From the NCBI GenBank assembly GCA_910588505.1, contig CAJUPQ010000014.1:1-57138 (forward strand): DNA of 57,138 nucleotides. The letters are read 5' to 3'. The stretch's first letter is position 1. The number at the start of each line of letters is the position of its first letter. The notes under the pieces were generated by a model that made no database searches, was not told the DNA's origin, and was given only the letters and a program-made list of their open reading frames with translations. The stretch comes from an uncultured Hungatella sp. (GTDB lineage: Bacteria; Bacillota; Clostridia; Lachnospirales; Lachnospiraceae). The position numbers and the translations under genes are program-made. This document shows positions 25,414 to 33,986 of this stretch, piece after piece.

Positions 25414-26607
25414 TCAGACTCCTTTCCTGGGAAGTCTGGCCAATCCCCTCTCTATGCGGTCCAATCCCTCTTTCAGCAGCTCCCTGCTGGTTGCGAGACA
25501 GATTCTCACATGCCCTTCAGAGCCCGGGCCGAAAAAGCGTTCCCCGCCCGGCACGATCGCCACCTGCTCTTCTCTCTTTAGATACTCCGTCACTTCTTCC
25601 GCGCTCATCAAAAAAGCCGACACATCAGGGAAGATGACAAAAGTAGCCTGGGGCTTCTCACACGCGACACCCGGCATCCGGATCAAACGCTCATACGCAT
25701 AATCCCGATTAGACTGCAGATGCGCAACGAATTGATCCAGCCAGTCATAACACTCATCAAGACAGGTTATTGCCGCAACCTGAGAAAGAGAGGAAATTCC
25801 TCCAATGGTAGTATCGACCAGAGATACATTCACGATCTTTTCAAACAGTTCTTCATCCTGACAATAAATACACCCTGCCCGCAATCCCGCAATACCAAAA
25901 CTTTTTGAAAAACCGAATACGGATAAAGTCCGTTTATTCCGCTCCCTGCCAAAAGAACATATACTGTTAAATTCCGCGTCCGAATATACTATATCCGACC
26001 ATATTTCATCATTCATAATATAAAATCCATACTTCTCAGACAATTCCAGCAGATATTCCAGATCTTCTTTTGGATAAACCTTTCCGAGAGGATTGTGAGG
26101 GTTACACAAACCCAGCATCTTGGTCTTTGGAGTGATGTATCTTTCAATGCCGCTAAAATCAATTGAACCATCCTCCTTAAATGTCATCGGAAACAGATTA
26201 ACCGTTGCTCCGGCTGCTTCCACACTGGTTTTAAACAGAAAATCCACAGGATCAAACACCAGCGCTTCATCCCCTGGCTGTAAGACCGCCTGGGCGATCA
26301 CATGCATCCCGCGGGCTGCGCTGTCAATTGGAAGCACTAATTCCGGATCAATATCTTCACCCTTCCTGTCTTTTAAAGCCCTGCAAAGGCTCTTACCAAA
26401 CTCCGGAAACCCTCTTTTCGGCGTGTAGGAAAAATATCCGCCCTGTATATATTCAATCAATGCATCCCTTATCTTGTCAGAAGCCGGAAAATCCGGGTCG
26501 GCTGCCGTAAGCGGAATCACCCCTTCTTCCACCTCGGCCCATCTGAGATTATAAGCGCGCTTCTTCAAAACATCCAAATTTATTTCGCTGTTGGTAAATT
26601 TATGCAT
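25414..26607 (-). CDS. MalY/PatB family PLP-dependent C-S lyase/aminotransferase
   Basis: A 397-residue fold-type I PLP enzyme. The N-terminal NLRWAEVEEGVIPLTAADPDFP matches the MalY/PatB pattern; NPHNPLGKVY is the cofactor-Asn motif, and the PLP Lys is in FGFSKSFGIAGLRAG near residue 235. Family enzymes act as cystathionine or cysteine beta-lyases or aminotransferases. The ATG at 26607 is chosen because GGAGGG lies 7 bases upstream; it overlaps the ridA stop by 8 bases. With RidA (removes reactive enamines/imines made by PLP lyases) and a symporter, the operon looks like uptake and breakdown of an amino acid. Confidence 0.9.
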   Translation of the reverse strand: MHKFTNSEINLDVLKKRAYNLRWAEVEEGVIPLTAADPDFPASDKIRDALIEYIQGGYFSYTPKRGFPEFGKSLCRALKDRKGEDIDPELVLPIDSAARGMHVIAQAVLQPGDEALVFDPVDFLFKTSVEAAGATVNLFPMTFKEDGSIDFSGIERYITPKTKMLGLCNPHNPLGKVYPKEDLEYLLELSEKYGFYIMNDEIWSDIVYSDAEFNSICSFGRERNKRTLSVFGFSKSFGIAGLRAGCIYCQDEELFEKIVNVSLVDTTIGGISSLSQVAAITCLDECYDWLDQFVAHLQSNRDYAYERLIRMPGVACEKPQATFVIFPDVSAFLMSAEEVTEYLKREEQVAIVPGGERFFGPGSEGHVRICLATSRELLKEGLDRIERGLARLPRKGV

Positions 26608-26998
26608 CTTTACACCCTCCAAATGTATTTATCGCCGCAATTGCCTCAATCTCGCACAACACTCCTTTTGGAATTTCCTTCACCGCCACACAGCTTCTTG
26701 CCGGCTTTGATACAAAATATTTCTCATATATCTCATTAAACTTCCCAAAATACTCCATATCCGAGAGAAAACATGTGGTTTTGACCACATTCTCAAAAGA
26801 CATCCCTGCGGCATGAAGTATCTCCCCAACATTTTCACAGCACTGTACGGCCTGAGCCTCGATTCCATCCACCGGGCATCCTAAAGTGGGATCTACCGGA
26901 AGCTGCCCCGATACAAACAGGATTCCCCCGGTTAACATCCCCTGGGAATACGGACCGACAGCCCTTGGAGCCTTGTCTGTTGAAATAATTTTTGCCAT
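26600..26998 (-). CDS. ridA: RidA family enamine/imine deaminase
   Basis: A 132-residue YjgF/RidA protein. TDKAPRAVGPYSQGM at the N-terminus, SGQLPVDP and the C-terminal Arg/Glu motif (PARSCVAVKEIPKGVLCEIEAIA) are family signatures; the conserved Arg in PARS and Glu in CEIEAIA bind the substrate carboxylate. RidA hydrolyses 2-aminoacrylate-type enamines released by PLP enzymes, forming homotrimers in the cytoplasm. First gene of the four-gene operon, with a near-consensus promoter at 27063-27091, just downstream of its probable regulator. Confidence 0.93.
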   Translation of the reverse strand: MAKIISTDKAPRAVGPYSQGMLTGGILFVSGQLPVDPTLGCPVDGIEAQAVQCCENVGEILHAAGMSFENVVKTTCFLSDMEYFGKFNEIYEKYFVSKPARSCVAVKEIPKGVLCEIEAIAAINTFGGCKDA

Positions 26999-27062
26999 GT
27001 TACCCTCCTTGTCATTTTTGTCAATTTTTTTCTCTTCTCATACATGTTTTATGTGCATTTTT

Positions 27063-27091
27063 ATTATATCAATAAAATTTATTTTAGTCAA
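27063..27091 (-). promoter_or_regulatory. Promoter of the ridA operon
   Basis: Minus-strand TTGACT (27086-27091) and TATAAT (27063-27068), 17-base spacer, about 65 bases before the ridA start. The surrounding DNA is almost pure AT, and the repeated AAATTTTA/TAAAATTT pieces could serve as regulator sites. Confidence 0.75.
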
Positions 27092-27127
27092 TATCTATTT
27101 TACTAAATTTTATTTTACTATAAGGGC

Positions 27128-27154
27128 AAAAAAAGAGGAGTTGCTGTCAACTCC
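27128..27154 (-). terminator. Terminator of the YheO-type regulator gene
   Basis: GGAGTTG (27137-27143) and CAACTCC (27148-27154) form a 7-bp stem with a 4-base loop; on the minus strand it is followed by TCTTTTTTT. It lies 22 bases after the regulator stop and before the ridA promoter. Confidence 0.9.
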
Positions 27155-27175
27155 CTCCGTCTTTCTACATAAACT

Positions 27176-27841
27176 CTATGAAATCTCGCTGTTTTCCTCT
27201 TTTATGCACCGCAAATGCATATACACCGTATTTTTAGAAATTTTCAACTGTTCAGCAACCAGATCCACCGCATTTTTCATGTTGAAAATTCCCTGCTTAT
27301 ATAAAATCTGAATAATACTCCTGTTTTTAAGAGAAGGCAAAATCGTTGAATCGCAAAGCACAACTTGTCTTGCGTGGGAAGTTGCCTCAGCGATCAACTC
27401 ATAACCGCTTTCCCAAAATGACTCGGAGGTCTCTTTCCCGTCTATCTTATTCTGCAAAGTAAATACATTGAGAAAACTTGATAAGGGCATATTCAAATAA
27501 AAATTAATACATAAGAGACCAATGATCCTTTCATTTTCTCCTTTTATAACAATCGTGGCAGACTTTAAAGGTTCCCCGTTTTTATTATGGGTAAAGTAAG
27601 AGATCCCTGTCTCTTTTCCTTTCTTTTTAATTTCATCTAACATTTCAAGAGCCAAATGAGTGATAGGCGCTCCAACTTTTCTTCCTGTGTGATGGCCGTT
27701 AACAATTTTGATCACGGATTTGTCCAGGTTTTCCAGACTGTGGAGCACAATCTCGCACCCATCACCTAAATACTGCGCTAATCCATCAAGAACCGTATCA
27801 TAAGATTGAAGGATCATCCGATCTATTTCTGTCAGTTTCAT
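27176..27841 (-). CDS. YheO-type PAS/HTH transcriptional regulator
   Basis: A 221-residue regulator. The N-terminal half is a YheO-like PAS domain (YLGDGCEIVLHSLENLDKSV, VGAPITHLALEML, GLLCINFYLN). The C-terminal 60 residues form a helix-turn-helix (IIQILYKQGIFNMKNAVDLVAEQLKISKNTVYMHL). Members often control neighbouring amino-acid catabolic operons, some responding to D-amino acids or derived enamines. It lies immediately upstream of the ridA operon on the same strand, separated by a terminator and promoter, so ridA-lyase-symporter is its likely target. The ligand is unknown. Confidence 0.85.
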   Translation of the reverse strand: MKLTEIDRMILQSYDTVLDGLAQYLGDGCEIVLHSLENLDKSVIKIVNGHHTGRKVGAPITHLALEMLDEIKKKGKETGISYFTHNKNGEPLKSATIVIKGENERIIGLLCINFYLNMPLSSFLNVFTLQNKIDGKETSESFWESGYELIAEATSHARQVVLCDSTILPSLKNRSIIQILYKQGIFNMKNAVDLVAEQLKISKNTVYMHLRCIKEENSEIS

Positions 27842-27999
27842 TTTTAATCAACCCTTTTCTAACATAATATAGATATACTAGCACTTTCCTGTAATATTGC
27901 GCAAGAGTTAATCTTTGAAAATCTTGGCATTCTCAAAATAAACTGATACAATAGGTATAAGACCACAATATATATCCATACATAAAAGGAGATACCACT

Positions 28000-28622
28000 A
28001 TAAAAAAACTGTTCCACTTACTGCACACCACCTTAACCCAGGGTCAGGACGCTGTCCTGGTCACCGTAGTGGCCAGCTCCGGCTCCCCCCGGGTGCGGGA
28101 GCCCGGATGCTCATCACCAAAGACGACCGTATCGCCGGCACCATCGGCGACGGCCACGTAGCCCAGGCTTTGGTTCCCGCCCTTTCGGCCGTAGACTTTC
28201 GCTGCACGGTTTTGGAGGATCGGGGGGACTTCTGCCAAAAGGAGCTCTTCCCCCAGGCAGAAGCAGCCATACTCATAAATAACACCCGCGTCGCGGACTT
28301 CATCGCCATCCGGGAGGACGACTACATAGTGGTCATGACCCGGGGCCGCAAAAACGACACCCTGATCCAGGCCCAGGCCCTGAAAACCCCGGCCCACTAC
28401 ATCGGCGTCATCGGCAGCGCCCGCAAAACCGCCGGCGTGTTCTCCGTCCTCCGCAGCCAGCGCTTCACTGACCGGGACTTATCCCGCATCACCACCCCCA
28501 TAGGCCTTGACATCGGCTCCGAAACCCCTGCCGAAATCGCTGTCAGCATCACCGACCAGCGAATCCTGCTTTTGCCAGGGATGTACTCTCGGAATCTCTC
28601 TTGCACCTGCCTTTGTGGATGA
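28000..28622 (+). pseudogene. Decayed XdhC family gene
   Basis: Codons from 28000 read KKLFHLLHTTLTQGQDAVLV and TVVASSGSPR, and after a one-base loss in the C/G run at about 28085-28092 the frame resumes GAGARMLITKDDRIAGTIGDG. Later HYIGVIGSARKTAGVF and PIGLDIGSETPAEIAVSI are the C-terminal Rossmann motifs of XdhC, which inserts sulfurated molybdenum cofactor into xanthine dehydrogenase-type enzymes. The codon 8 bases after the AAAGGAG ribosome binding site is ATA, where ATG would be expected. The 3' end runs into a repeat-rich stretch. No molybdenum hydroxylase lies nearby, in line with loss. Confidence 0.75.
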
Positions 28623-28720
28623 TTTTCCGTCATATGCACATAAATTTAATCAACGTACGTTCCACGTACGCCTCATAAATTTATGCACATCTGACAAAAA
28701 ATCATCTCATAAAATCAGGC

Positions 28721-28790
28721 ACAAAGAGCCTCCCTTCCCTCCCTGGCTCCACGACACCCCTCGCCCCATTTGCTCACTCAATAATACACC
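28721..28790. repeat. Foldback repeat, copy C (right half only)
   Basis: CCTCCCTTCCCTCCCTGGCT and the end TGCTCACTCAATAATACACC match the right arm of copies A and B; no left arm is present. It lies 3 bases from the stop of dapL. Just before it (28632-28690) ATGCACAT and CATAAATTTA each occur twice around ACGTACGTTCCACGTACG. Confidence 0.8.
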
Positions 28791-28793
28791 AAT

Positions 28794-30005
28794 TTATTGT
28801 AGAATCCTCCCCACAGCCTCCACCGTACTCTCATATGTCCCAAAAGCCGTCAATCTGAAATACCCCTCCCCGCTGGGACCGAAGCCGCTTCCCGGCGTCC
28901 CCACCACATTGGCCGTCTCCAAAAGCCAGTCAAAGAATTCCCAGGAACTCATGCCCTCTGGCGCCTTCATCCAGATATACGGCGCGTTGACCCCGCCATA
29001 CACCTGATATCCGGCACCTCTCAGCCCCTCAAAGATCACCCTGGCGTTGTTCATATAGTAAGCTACCTGCTCCTTAAGCTGCGCCCTGCCCTCATCCGTG
29101 TAAACTGCCATAGCTGCCTTCTGCACAATATAAGGCGCGCCGTTAAACTTGGTCCCATGCCTTCTGGCCCACAGCCCGTGAATCTGCACACCGCCGCTTG
29201 TCAGATCCCTGGGGATCACCGTAAATCCCAGCCGCACCCCCGTAAATCCCGCGTTCTTGGAGAAAGACCGAAACTCAATGGCACAGGTCCTTGCCCCCTC
29301 AATCTCAAAAATACTGTGAGGCACATCCTCATCGGCAATATACGCCTCATAAGCCGCGTCATACAAGATCACAGCCCCTGTGTCATTGGCATAATCCACC
29401 CAGACTTTCAGCTGCTGCCTGGTCAGCGCCGTCCCTGTAGGGTTGTTGGGCACGCACAGATAGATCAGGTCCGGCCTCTCCTTCGGAATCTCCGGCACAA
29501 ACCCATTCTCCGCCGTACACGGCATGTAGATCACATTGCTCCACACCCTCCGGGCCTCATCGTAATCCCCGCATCGTCCCGCCATCACATTGGAATCCAC
29601 GTACACCGGGTACACAGGGTCGCACACCGCGATCCGGCAGTCCTGGGAAAATATCTCCTGAATATTCCCGCAGTCGCTTTTGGCCCCGTCGGACACGAAG
29701 ATCTCATCCGCGCTGATCTCACACCCTCTGGCCTGGTAATCCTTTCTGGCGATCTCCTCCCGCAAAAATCCGTACCCCAGATCTGGCGCATACCCGTGAA
29801 ACGACTCCGCCCTTCCCATCTCGTCCACAGCCTCATGCATGGCCTTTATAATGGCCGGCGCCAGCGGCTGGGTCACATCCCCGATCCCCAGCCGTATGAT
29901 CTTCCGGTCCGGGTTGGCCTGGCAGTAGGCGCTCACCTTCTTTCCAATGGTGGAAAACAGATAGCTCCCCGGCAGTTTCAAATAATTTTCATTCACTCTA
30001 AACAT
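28794..30005 (-). CDS. dapL: L,L-diaminopimelate aminotransferase
   Basis: A 403-residue class I/II PLP aminotransferase. It starts MFRVNENYLKLPGSYLFSTI, the DapL N-terminal signature. FVSDGAKSDCGNIQEIF and VPNNPTGTALTRQQL are cofactor/substrate motifs, and the PLP Lys is in EFRSFSKNAGFTGVRLGF near residue 269. It makes L,L-diaminopimelate from tetrahydrodipicolinate in one step, feeding lysine and peptidoglycan. The ATG at 30005 is 9 bases from GGAGG; ATGs further upstream overlap or precede that site. It ends the glnA-ANTAR-dapF-dapL run. Confidence 0.95.
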   Translation of the reverse strand: MFRVNENYLKLPGSYLFSTIGKKVSAYCQANPDRKIIRLGIGDVTQPLAPAIIKAMHEAVDEMGRAESFHGYAPDLGYGFLREEIARKDYQARGCEISADEIFVSDGAKSDCGNIQEIFSQDCRIAVCDPVYPVYVDSNVMAGRCGDYDEARRVWSNVIYMPCTAENGFVPEIPKERPDLIYLCVPNNPTGTALTRQQLKVWVDYANDTGAVILYDAAYEAYIADEDVPHSIFEIEGARTCAIEFRSFSKNAGFTGVRLGFTVIPRDLTSGGVQIHGLWARRHGTKFNGAPYIVQKAAMAVYTDEGRAQLKEQVAYYMNNARVIFEGLRGAGYQVYGGVNAPYIWMKAPEGMSSWEFFDWLLETANVVGTPGSGFGPSGEGYFRLTAFGTYESTVEAVGRILQ

Positions 30006-30125
30006 GTCATTCATCCTCCCATATCCACAACGCATTTTTTTAGATAGCAGCCTTCCAAACATCCGGCCCGGTCCAAAACCGCCCGGCCCGTCCTCTCCTG
30101 TCCCGCCTCATCCGATCTCCCCGTC

Positions 30126-30935
30126 TCACCCATCCAGGAAGATCTCTCCCCGGAACACCTCCACGGCAGGGCCTGTCATAAATCCGTGGCCCGTATCCCG
30201 GTTCCAGGCAATGGTAAGCTCCCCGCCCCGCAGGGAAACCCTCACCACATCATCCGTGTAACCCATAAGAGCGCAGGCCACCGCGCTGGCCGTAGCCCCG
30301 GTGCCGCAGGCCCAGGTCTCCCCGCTGCCCCGCTCCCACACCCGCATGCGGATATGTCCCCGGTCCACTACCTGGACAAACTCTGAGTTAACCCGGTCAG
30401 GAAACCGGCTGTGATTCTCATAATACGGCCCCATCCGCTCCAGGTCCAGGCTGTCGATCTCCTCCCGGAAATACACCGCATGGGGATTGCCCACAGAGAT
30501 CCCCACAAACTCCGTGTCCCTTCCTTCTATATTAATAGGCTCCGGAACCCGGCTGCTGATCACCTTCGGTATACCCATGTCCACGGTCACCTCATCCACC
30601 GTCCCCTTATGGACCTGCAGCTCAAGCTCCTTGATCCCTCCCAGAGTCTCCACGGTTACCCGTTCCCTTCTCACCATGCCGCGGTCGTACACATACTTTC
30701 CCACACAGCGGATGGCATTGCCGCACATAGCTCCCTCAGAGCCGTCCGCGTTGAACATCCGCATTCGCACATCCGCCTTAGACGACGGGCAGATAAGAAC
30801 CAGCCCGTCAGCCCCGATGCCGAAATGCCGGTCGCTGACCAGTACCGCCGCCCTCTCCGGCCTGTCCACCTTCTCCTCAAAACAGTTGACATACACATAG
30901 TCATTGCCTGCCCCCTGCATCTTCGTAAATTTCAT
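30126..30935 (-). CDS. dapF: Diaminopimelate epimerase
   Basis: A 269-residue cofactor-free epimerase. The two catalytic cysteines are in AMCGNAIRCVGKY (about residue 73) and WACGTGATASA (about 212). MQGAGNDYVYVN at the N-terminus and GNPHAVYF are further family motifs. It converts L,L- to meso-diaminopimelate for lysine and cell wall synthesis, the next step after DapL. It lies between the ANTAR regulator and dapL on the same strand; the 120-base gap to dapL has no clear terminator, so co-transcription is likely. Confidence 0.96.
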   Translation of the reverse strand: MKFTKMQGAGNDYVYVNCFEEKVDRPERAAVLVSDRHFGIGADGLVLICPSSKADVRMRMFNADGSEGAMCGNAIRCVGKYVYDRGMVRRERVTVETLGGIKELELQVHKGTVDEVTVDMGIPKVISSRVPEPINIEGRDTEFVGISVGNPHAVYFREEIDSLDLERMGPYYENHSRFPDRVNSEFVQVVDRGHIRMRVWERGSGETWACGTGATASAVACALMGYTDDVVRVSLRGGELTIAWNRDTGHGFMTGPAVEVFRGEIFLDG

Positions 30936-30985
30936 CCTGTCTCCTTTGCTATCCTGTCAAACATCCGTCTTTCCTGCCCCGGACC

Positions 30986-31543
30986 TTACCCGCCGCTTAA
31001 GCTGATAATCATCCAGGCCGTCTCCACCATATTGGTCCCGCTGTCCATACTACACTTTTGTATGTACCTGTGGGCCTCCCGCTCCGACATATTGTTCCGC
31101 TCCATCAAAATCTCCTTGGCCCTGGCGATGATCTGCAGCTCCCGCTCATTTCTCCCAGCAGGATGCTCCCCCATCCGCCGCTTTCTCTTTACCTGGCTCC
31201 TGCACATCATCTCCAGAGTTCCCACCAGGTCATGGACCTTTAAAGGCATGGAGAGGCACACCACATCCCGGGGCATCTCTCCCTCAAAACGGCTGGGCAG
31301 CGCCACCAGAAGCATATCGAACCCCTTTGGCATATACTCCCTTATCTCCTGATACATCATATCCTCAAAGCGGTAACCGCTTACCACGATCCCGCTGCTT
31401 AAATCCTCCAGGCTGCTGAGAACCTGGCTCCCTGAGGTACAGACTGCGACCACCTGAAATCCGTTTCGCATAAGGATATTTTTAATATTTTTCGCATCCC
31501 CCTGTCTGGAAAATGCCACCACAATGTTGGTCAAACGTCTCAC
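30986..31543 (-). CDS. ANTAR domain antitermination regulator (NitR-like)
   Basis: A 185-residue protein with a degenerate receiver-like N-terminal domain (VVAFSRQGDAKNIKNILMRNGFQVV) and a C-terminal ANTAR RNA-binding domain (NERELQIIARAKEILMERNNMSEREAHRYIQ, about 128-158). ANTAR proteins bind paired RNA hairpins and prevent early transcription termination. The gene follows glnA by 20 bases, as nitR does in other clostridia. The probable target is the stem-loop in the glnA leader at 32984-33035. The acidic phosphorylation pocket of a true receiver is not evident. Confidence 0.88.
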   Translation of the reverse strand: MRRLTNIVVAFSRQGDAKNIKNILMRNGFQVVAVCTSGSQVLSSLEDLSSGIVVSGYRFEDMMYQEIREYMPKGFDMLLVALPSRFEGEMPRDVVCLSMPLKVHDLVGTLEMMCRSQVKRKRRMGEHPAGRNERELQIIARAKEILMERNNMSEREAHRYIQKCSMDSGTNMVETAWMIISLSGG

Positions 31544-31563
31544 CTCCAGGCCGCCGTCCCTGA

Positions 31564-32901
31564 TCAGAACTTATACAGGTACTGCCCGATCTCCCAGTCT
31601 GTCACCTGAGACCGAAACTCATTCCACTCCTCTTTCTTCGCCGCCAAGTACTTGCTGTGGATGTGTTTCCCCAGCACCTCCTTCAAAAATCCGTCCTTTG
31701 CAAACTCCTCAATGGCCTCCCCCAAAGTCTCCGGAAGCTGGCTGATCCCCTGCTCCGTCAGCTCCTCCTCCGTCATGGTCATCACATTCCTGCTGATTGC
31801 CCTGGGATGGGTCATGTTCTTCTTGATCCCATCCAGCCCCGCCGCCAGACAGGCCGCCAGAGCCAGATAGGGGTTCATGGCCGAATCCGGGCTCCGAAGC
31901 TCAATCCTGGTGTTCTCATCCCTGGAAGTGGGGATGCGGATAAGCTGCCCTCTGTTGGAAGCCGTAGACCAGGCGATGCGGGTGGGCGCGTCATACCCCG
32001 GAATCAGCCTCTTGTAGGAGTTGACCAAAGGGTTGGTCAGGATCGTCATGGGCTTAATGTGGCACAAAATCCCTGCCATAAACTGATACCCAAGCTTGCT
32101 GAGCCCGTGGGCATCCGCCCCGTCCGCAAACAGATTGTTCCCCTCCATATCCTCCAGGGACATATTGATGTGCATCCCCGAACCGTTGACTCCCGCCTTG
32201 GGCTTTGGCATGAACGTGGCGTGAAGCCCGTGGCACTTGGCGATGGTCTTCACCGCCATCTTAAACGTCAGAATATTATCCGCCGCCCTGAGTCCTGTCT
32301 CATACTGAAAATCCACCTCATGCTGAGCCGGCGCGATCTCATGGTGGGACGACTCGATGTCAAACCCCATCTCCTCCAGATTCAGCACAATATCCCTGCG
32401 CACATTCTCCGCCAGGTCAATGGGCCCCACGTCAAAATACCCCGCCGTTTCGTGGCTGGTGGTGGTGGGCCGCCCCTCCTCGTCCATGTGGAACAGGAAA
32501 AACTCACACTCCGGCCCCACATTGAACCGGTATCCCATGTCCTCCGCCTCTTTTAACACCTTTTTCAGCACATACCTGGGATCACCCTCAAAAGGGCTGC
32601 CGTCAGGGCAATGGACATCGCAGATCAGCCGCGCCACCTTCCCCTGCCCCGGCCTCCAGGGAAAGATCCCAAAGGTATCCGGATCCGGATACAGATACAT
32701 ATCCGTCTCCTCTTTCCTCACAAATCCCTCGATGGCGGACCCGTCAAACATACACCGGTTGTCCAGAGCCTTCCCCAGCTGCCCCGCCGTGATAGCCACG
32801 TTTTTAAGCATCCCGAAAATATCCGTAAACTGAAGGCGGATAAACTCCACGTCCTCCTCCTCCACCAGGCGGATAATGTCTTCCTTACTGTACCTTTCCA
32901 T
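31564..32901 (-). CDS. glnA: Glutamine synthetase type I
   Basis: A 445-residue GSI-alpha enzyme, the short form without the adenylylation loop. GMLKNVAITAGQLGKAL at the N-terminus, FDGSAIEGF, GPECEFFLF (metal Glu), NGSGMHIN (ammonium/ATP region), and RIPTSRDENTRIELRSPD (substrate Arg) are all present. It makes glutamine from glutamate, ammonia and ATP as a dodecamer. A consensus promoter (33050-33078) and an attenuator-like hairpin precede it, and an ANTAR protein gene follows. Feedback inhibition by glutamine and control by GlnR-type proteins are usual for this form but no site was identified here. Confidence 0.97.
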   Translation of the reverse strand: MERYSKEDIIRLVEEEDVEFIRLQFTDIFGMLKNVAITAGQLGKALDNRCMFDGSAIEGFVRKEETDMYLYPDPDTFGIFPWRPGQGKVARLICDVHCPDGSPFEGDPRYVLKKVLKEAEDMGYRFNVGPECEFFLFHMDEEGRPTTTSHETAGYFDVGPIDLAENVRRDIVLNLEEMGFDIESSHHEIAPAQHEVDFQYETGLRAADNILTFKMAVKTIAKCHGLHATFMPKPKAGVNGSGMHINMSLEDMEGNNLFADGADAHGLSKLGYQFMAGILCHIKPMTILTNPLVNSYKRLIPGYDAPTRIAWSTASNRGQLIRIPTSRDENTRIELRSPDSAMNPYLALAACLAAGLDGIKKNMTHPRAISRNVMTMTEEELTEQGISQLPETLGEAIEEFAKDGFLKEVLGKHIHSKYLAAKKEEWNEFRSQVTDWEIGQYLYKF

Positions 32902-32983
32902 GTCAGATCTCCTTTTTCTCCTCTATATGATATTATAAGCCGCTGCCTGCTGTCAAGCTGACGGAATACCTCCCCTGCCATAC

Positions 32984-33035
32984 AAAAAGGACGCCTAAGG
33001 AGCCGCCGTCCCCAACGGCTGTCCTTCCAACGTCC
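32984..33035 (-). terminator. Attenuator-like hairpin in the glnA leader
   Basis: On the minus strand GGACG pairs with CGTCC (33031-33035/32989-32993), with inner AGGA/TCCT and AGCCGT/ACGGC helices, and the stem is followed directly by TTTTT. It lies between the glnA promoter and the glnA start (32901), so it would stop transcription unless overcome, presumably by the ANTAR protein encoded downstream. Confidence 0.7.
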
Positions 33036-33049
33036 TCGTCTATGTGTCA

Positions 33050-33078
33050 AATATATCAGTGGTTTGGCTGTTTGTCAA
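33050..33078 (-). promoter_or_regulatory. Promoter of glnA
   Basis: Minus-strand TTGACA (33073-33078) and TATATT (33050-33055) with a 17-base spacer. Transcription would start near 33043, giving a leader of about 140 bases that contains the hairpin at 32984-33035. Confidence 0.75.
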
Positions 33079-33116
33079 CAGAAAATGTATCGCCATATAA
33101 AATTTTACAAAATCAA

Positions 33117-33147
33117 AAACGCCGCAATCCACTTATGATCACGGCGT
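33117..33147 (-). terminator. Terminator of aat
   Basis: ACGCCG (33119-33124) and CGGCGT (33142-33147) form a stem; on the minus strand it is followed by TTTTTGATTTTG. It lies about 35 bases after the aat stop and directly upstream of the glnA promoter. Confidence 0.8.
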
Positions 33148-33179
33148 CCCTCCCATCCGAAACAAAATTTGCTATCCTC

Positions 33180-33833
33180 TCACACCCCGGTCCCCTCCCG
33201 CAAAAGACTCTCAAATGTCTCCCACGGCACATACTGTCCCCCCATACTCTCCAGGTGGTCTGTATGGAACTGGCAGTCAATAAACAGAAAATCCTTATTC
33301 TCCAAAAACTTGGAAAACGCGATCAACGCCACCTTAGACCCGTTTTCCCTCTCCGAAAACATACTCTCCCCAAAGAAGCACCGTCCTAAGGATACCCCGT
33401 AAAGTCCTCCCGCCAGCTCCCCGTCCTCGAAAGCCTCCACGCTGACCGCATACCCTTCCTTGTGAAGCTCATAATACGCCTCCTCCATCTCATCGCTGAT
33501 CCAAGTCCCCTCGTCATCCTCCCGTTTCGCCCTGCAGCGGTGCATCGTATCCTGAAAATCCCGGTTTAAGATGATCTGAAACCGGTGCTTTTTCATGTAC
33601 TTTTTCATGGAATGTGACACATGAATATCCTCCGGATAGATCAAAAACCTCTCTCTGGGACACCACCACAAGATCTCCTCCCCCGGATTATACCATGGAA
33701 ATATGCCGTGGTCATAAGCCAGCAAAAGCCGGCGCACACTTAAGTCCCCTCCCACCGCCAACAGTCCGTTCTCCTCAGCAAGCCTTGGACTGGGAAATAT
33801 CACGTCCTCTTTATTCAGTCGAAATACAGGCAT
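33180..33833 (-). CDS. aat: Leucyl/phenylalanyl-tRNA--protein transferase
   Basis: A 217-residue Aat enzyme. It reads MPVFRLNKEDVIFPSPRLA, then GLLAVGGDLSVRRLLLAYDHGIFPWY and ILWWCPRERFL, the family's core motifs. It attaches Leu or Phe from tRNA to proteins with N-terminal Lys or Arg, marking them for ClpAP/ClpS decay. The start at 33833 is chosen for homology, with AGGAG 11 bases upstream; the frame runs on to 33929 without family similarity. Single gene with its own terminator at 33117-33147. Confidence 0.93.
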   Translation of the reverse strand: MPVFRLNKEDVIFPSPRLAEENGLLAVGGDLSVRRLLLAYDHGIFPWYNPGEEILWWCPRERFLIYPEDIHVSHSMKKYMKKHRFQIILNRDFQDTMHRCRAKREDDEGTWISDEMEEAYYELHKEGYAVSVEAFEDGELAGGLYGVSLGRCFFGESMFSERENGSKVALIAFSKFLENKDFLFIDCQFHTDHLESMGGQYVPWETFESLLREGTGV

Positions 33834-33986
33834 TATGTTGTCATCTCCTTTTAAGCTGTAACCCTTGCCTTTGTGTCTATATATAAAATCATGATCCGTT
33901 TCTTTCCTGCCGCGCTTCCTGCCCGCCATCCCAGGAGGGCAGCCCGGCCCTCGCGCCTTTTCCTCCCCGCAGCCTCCGGCCCAGGG

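Noticed and set aside
31657..32556. A 299-codon frame on the plus strand opposite glnA
   Set aside because: It is the antisense shadow of a highly conserved, GC-rich gene and has no family similarity. The same holds for long frames opposite dapL, dapF, UDP-glucose dehydrogenase, glgP and the ADP-ribosylglycohydrolase.
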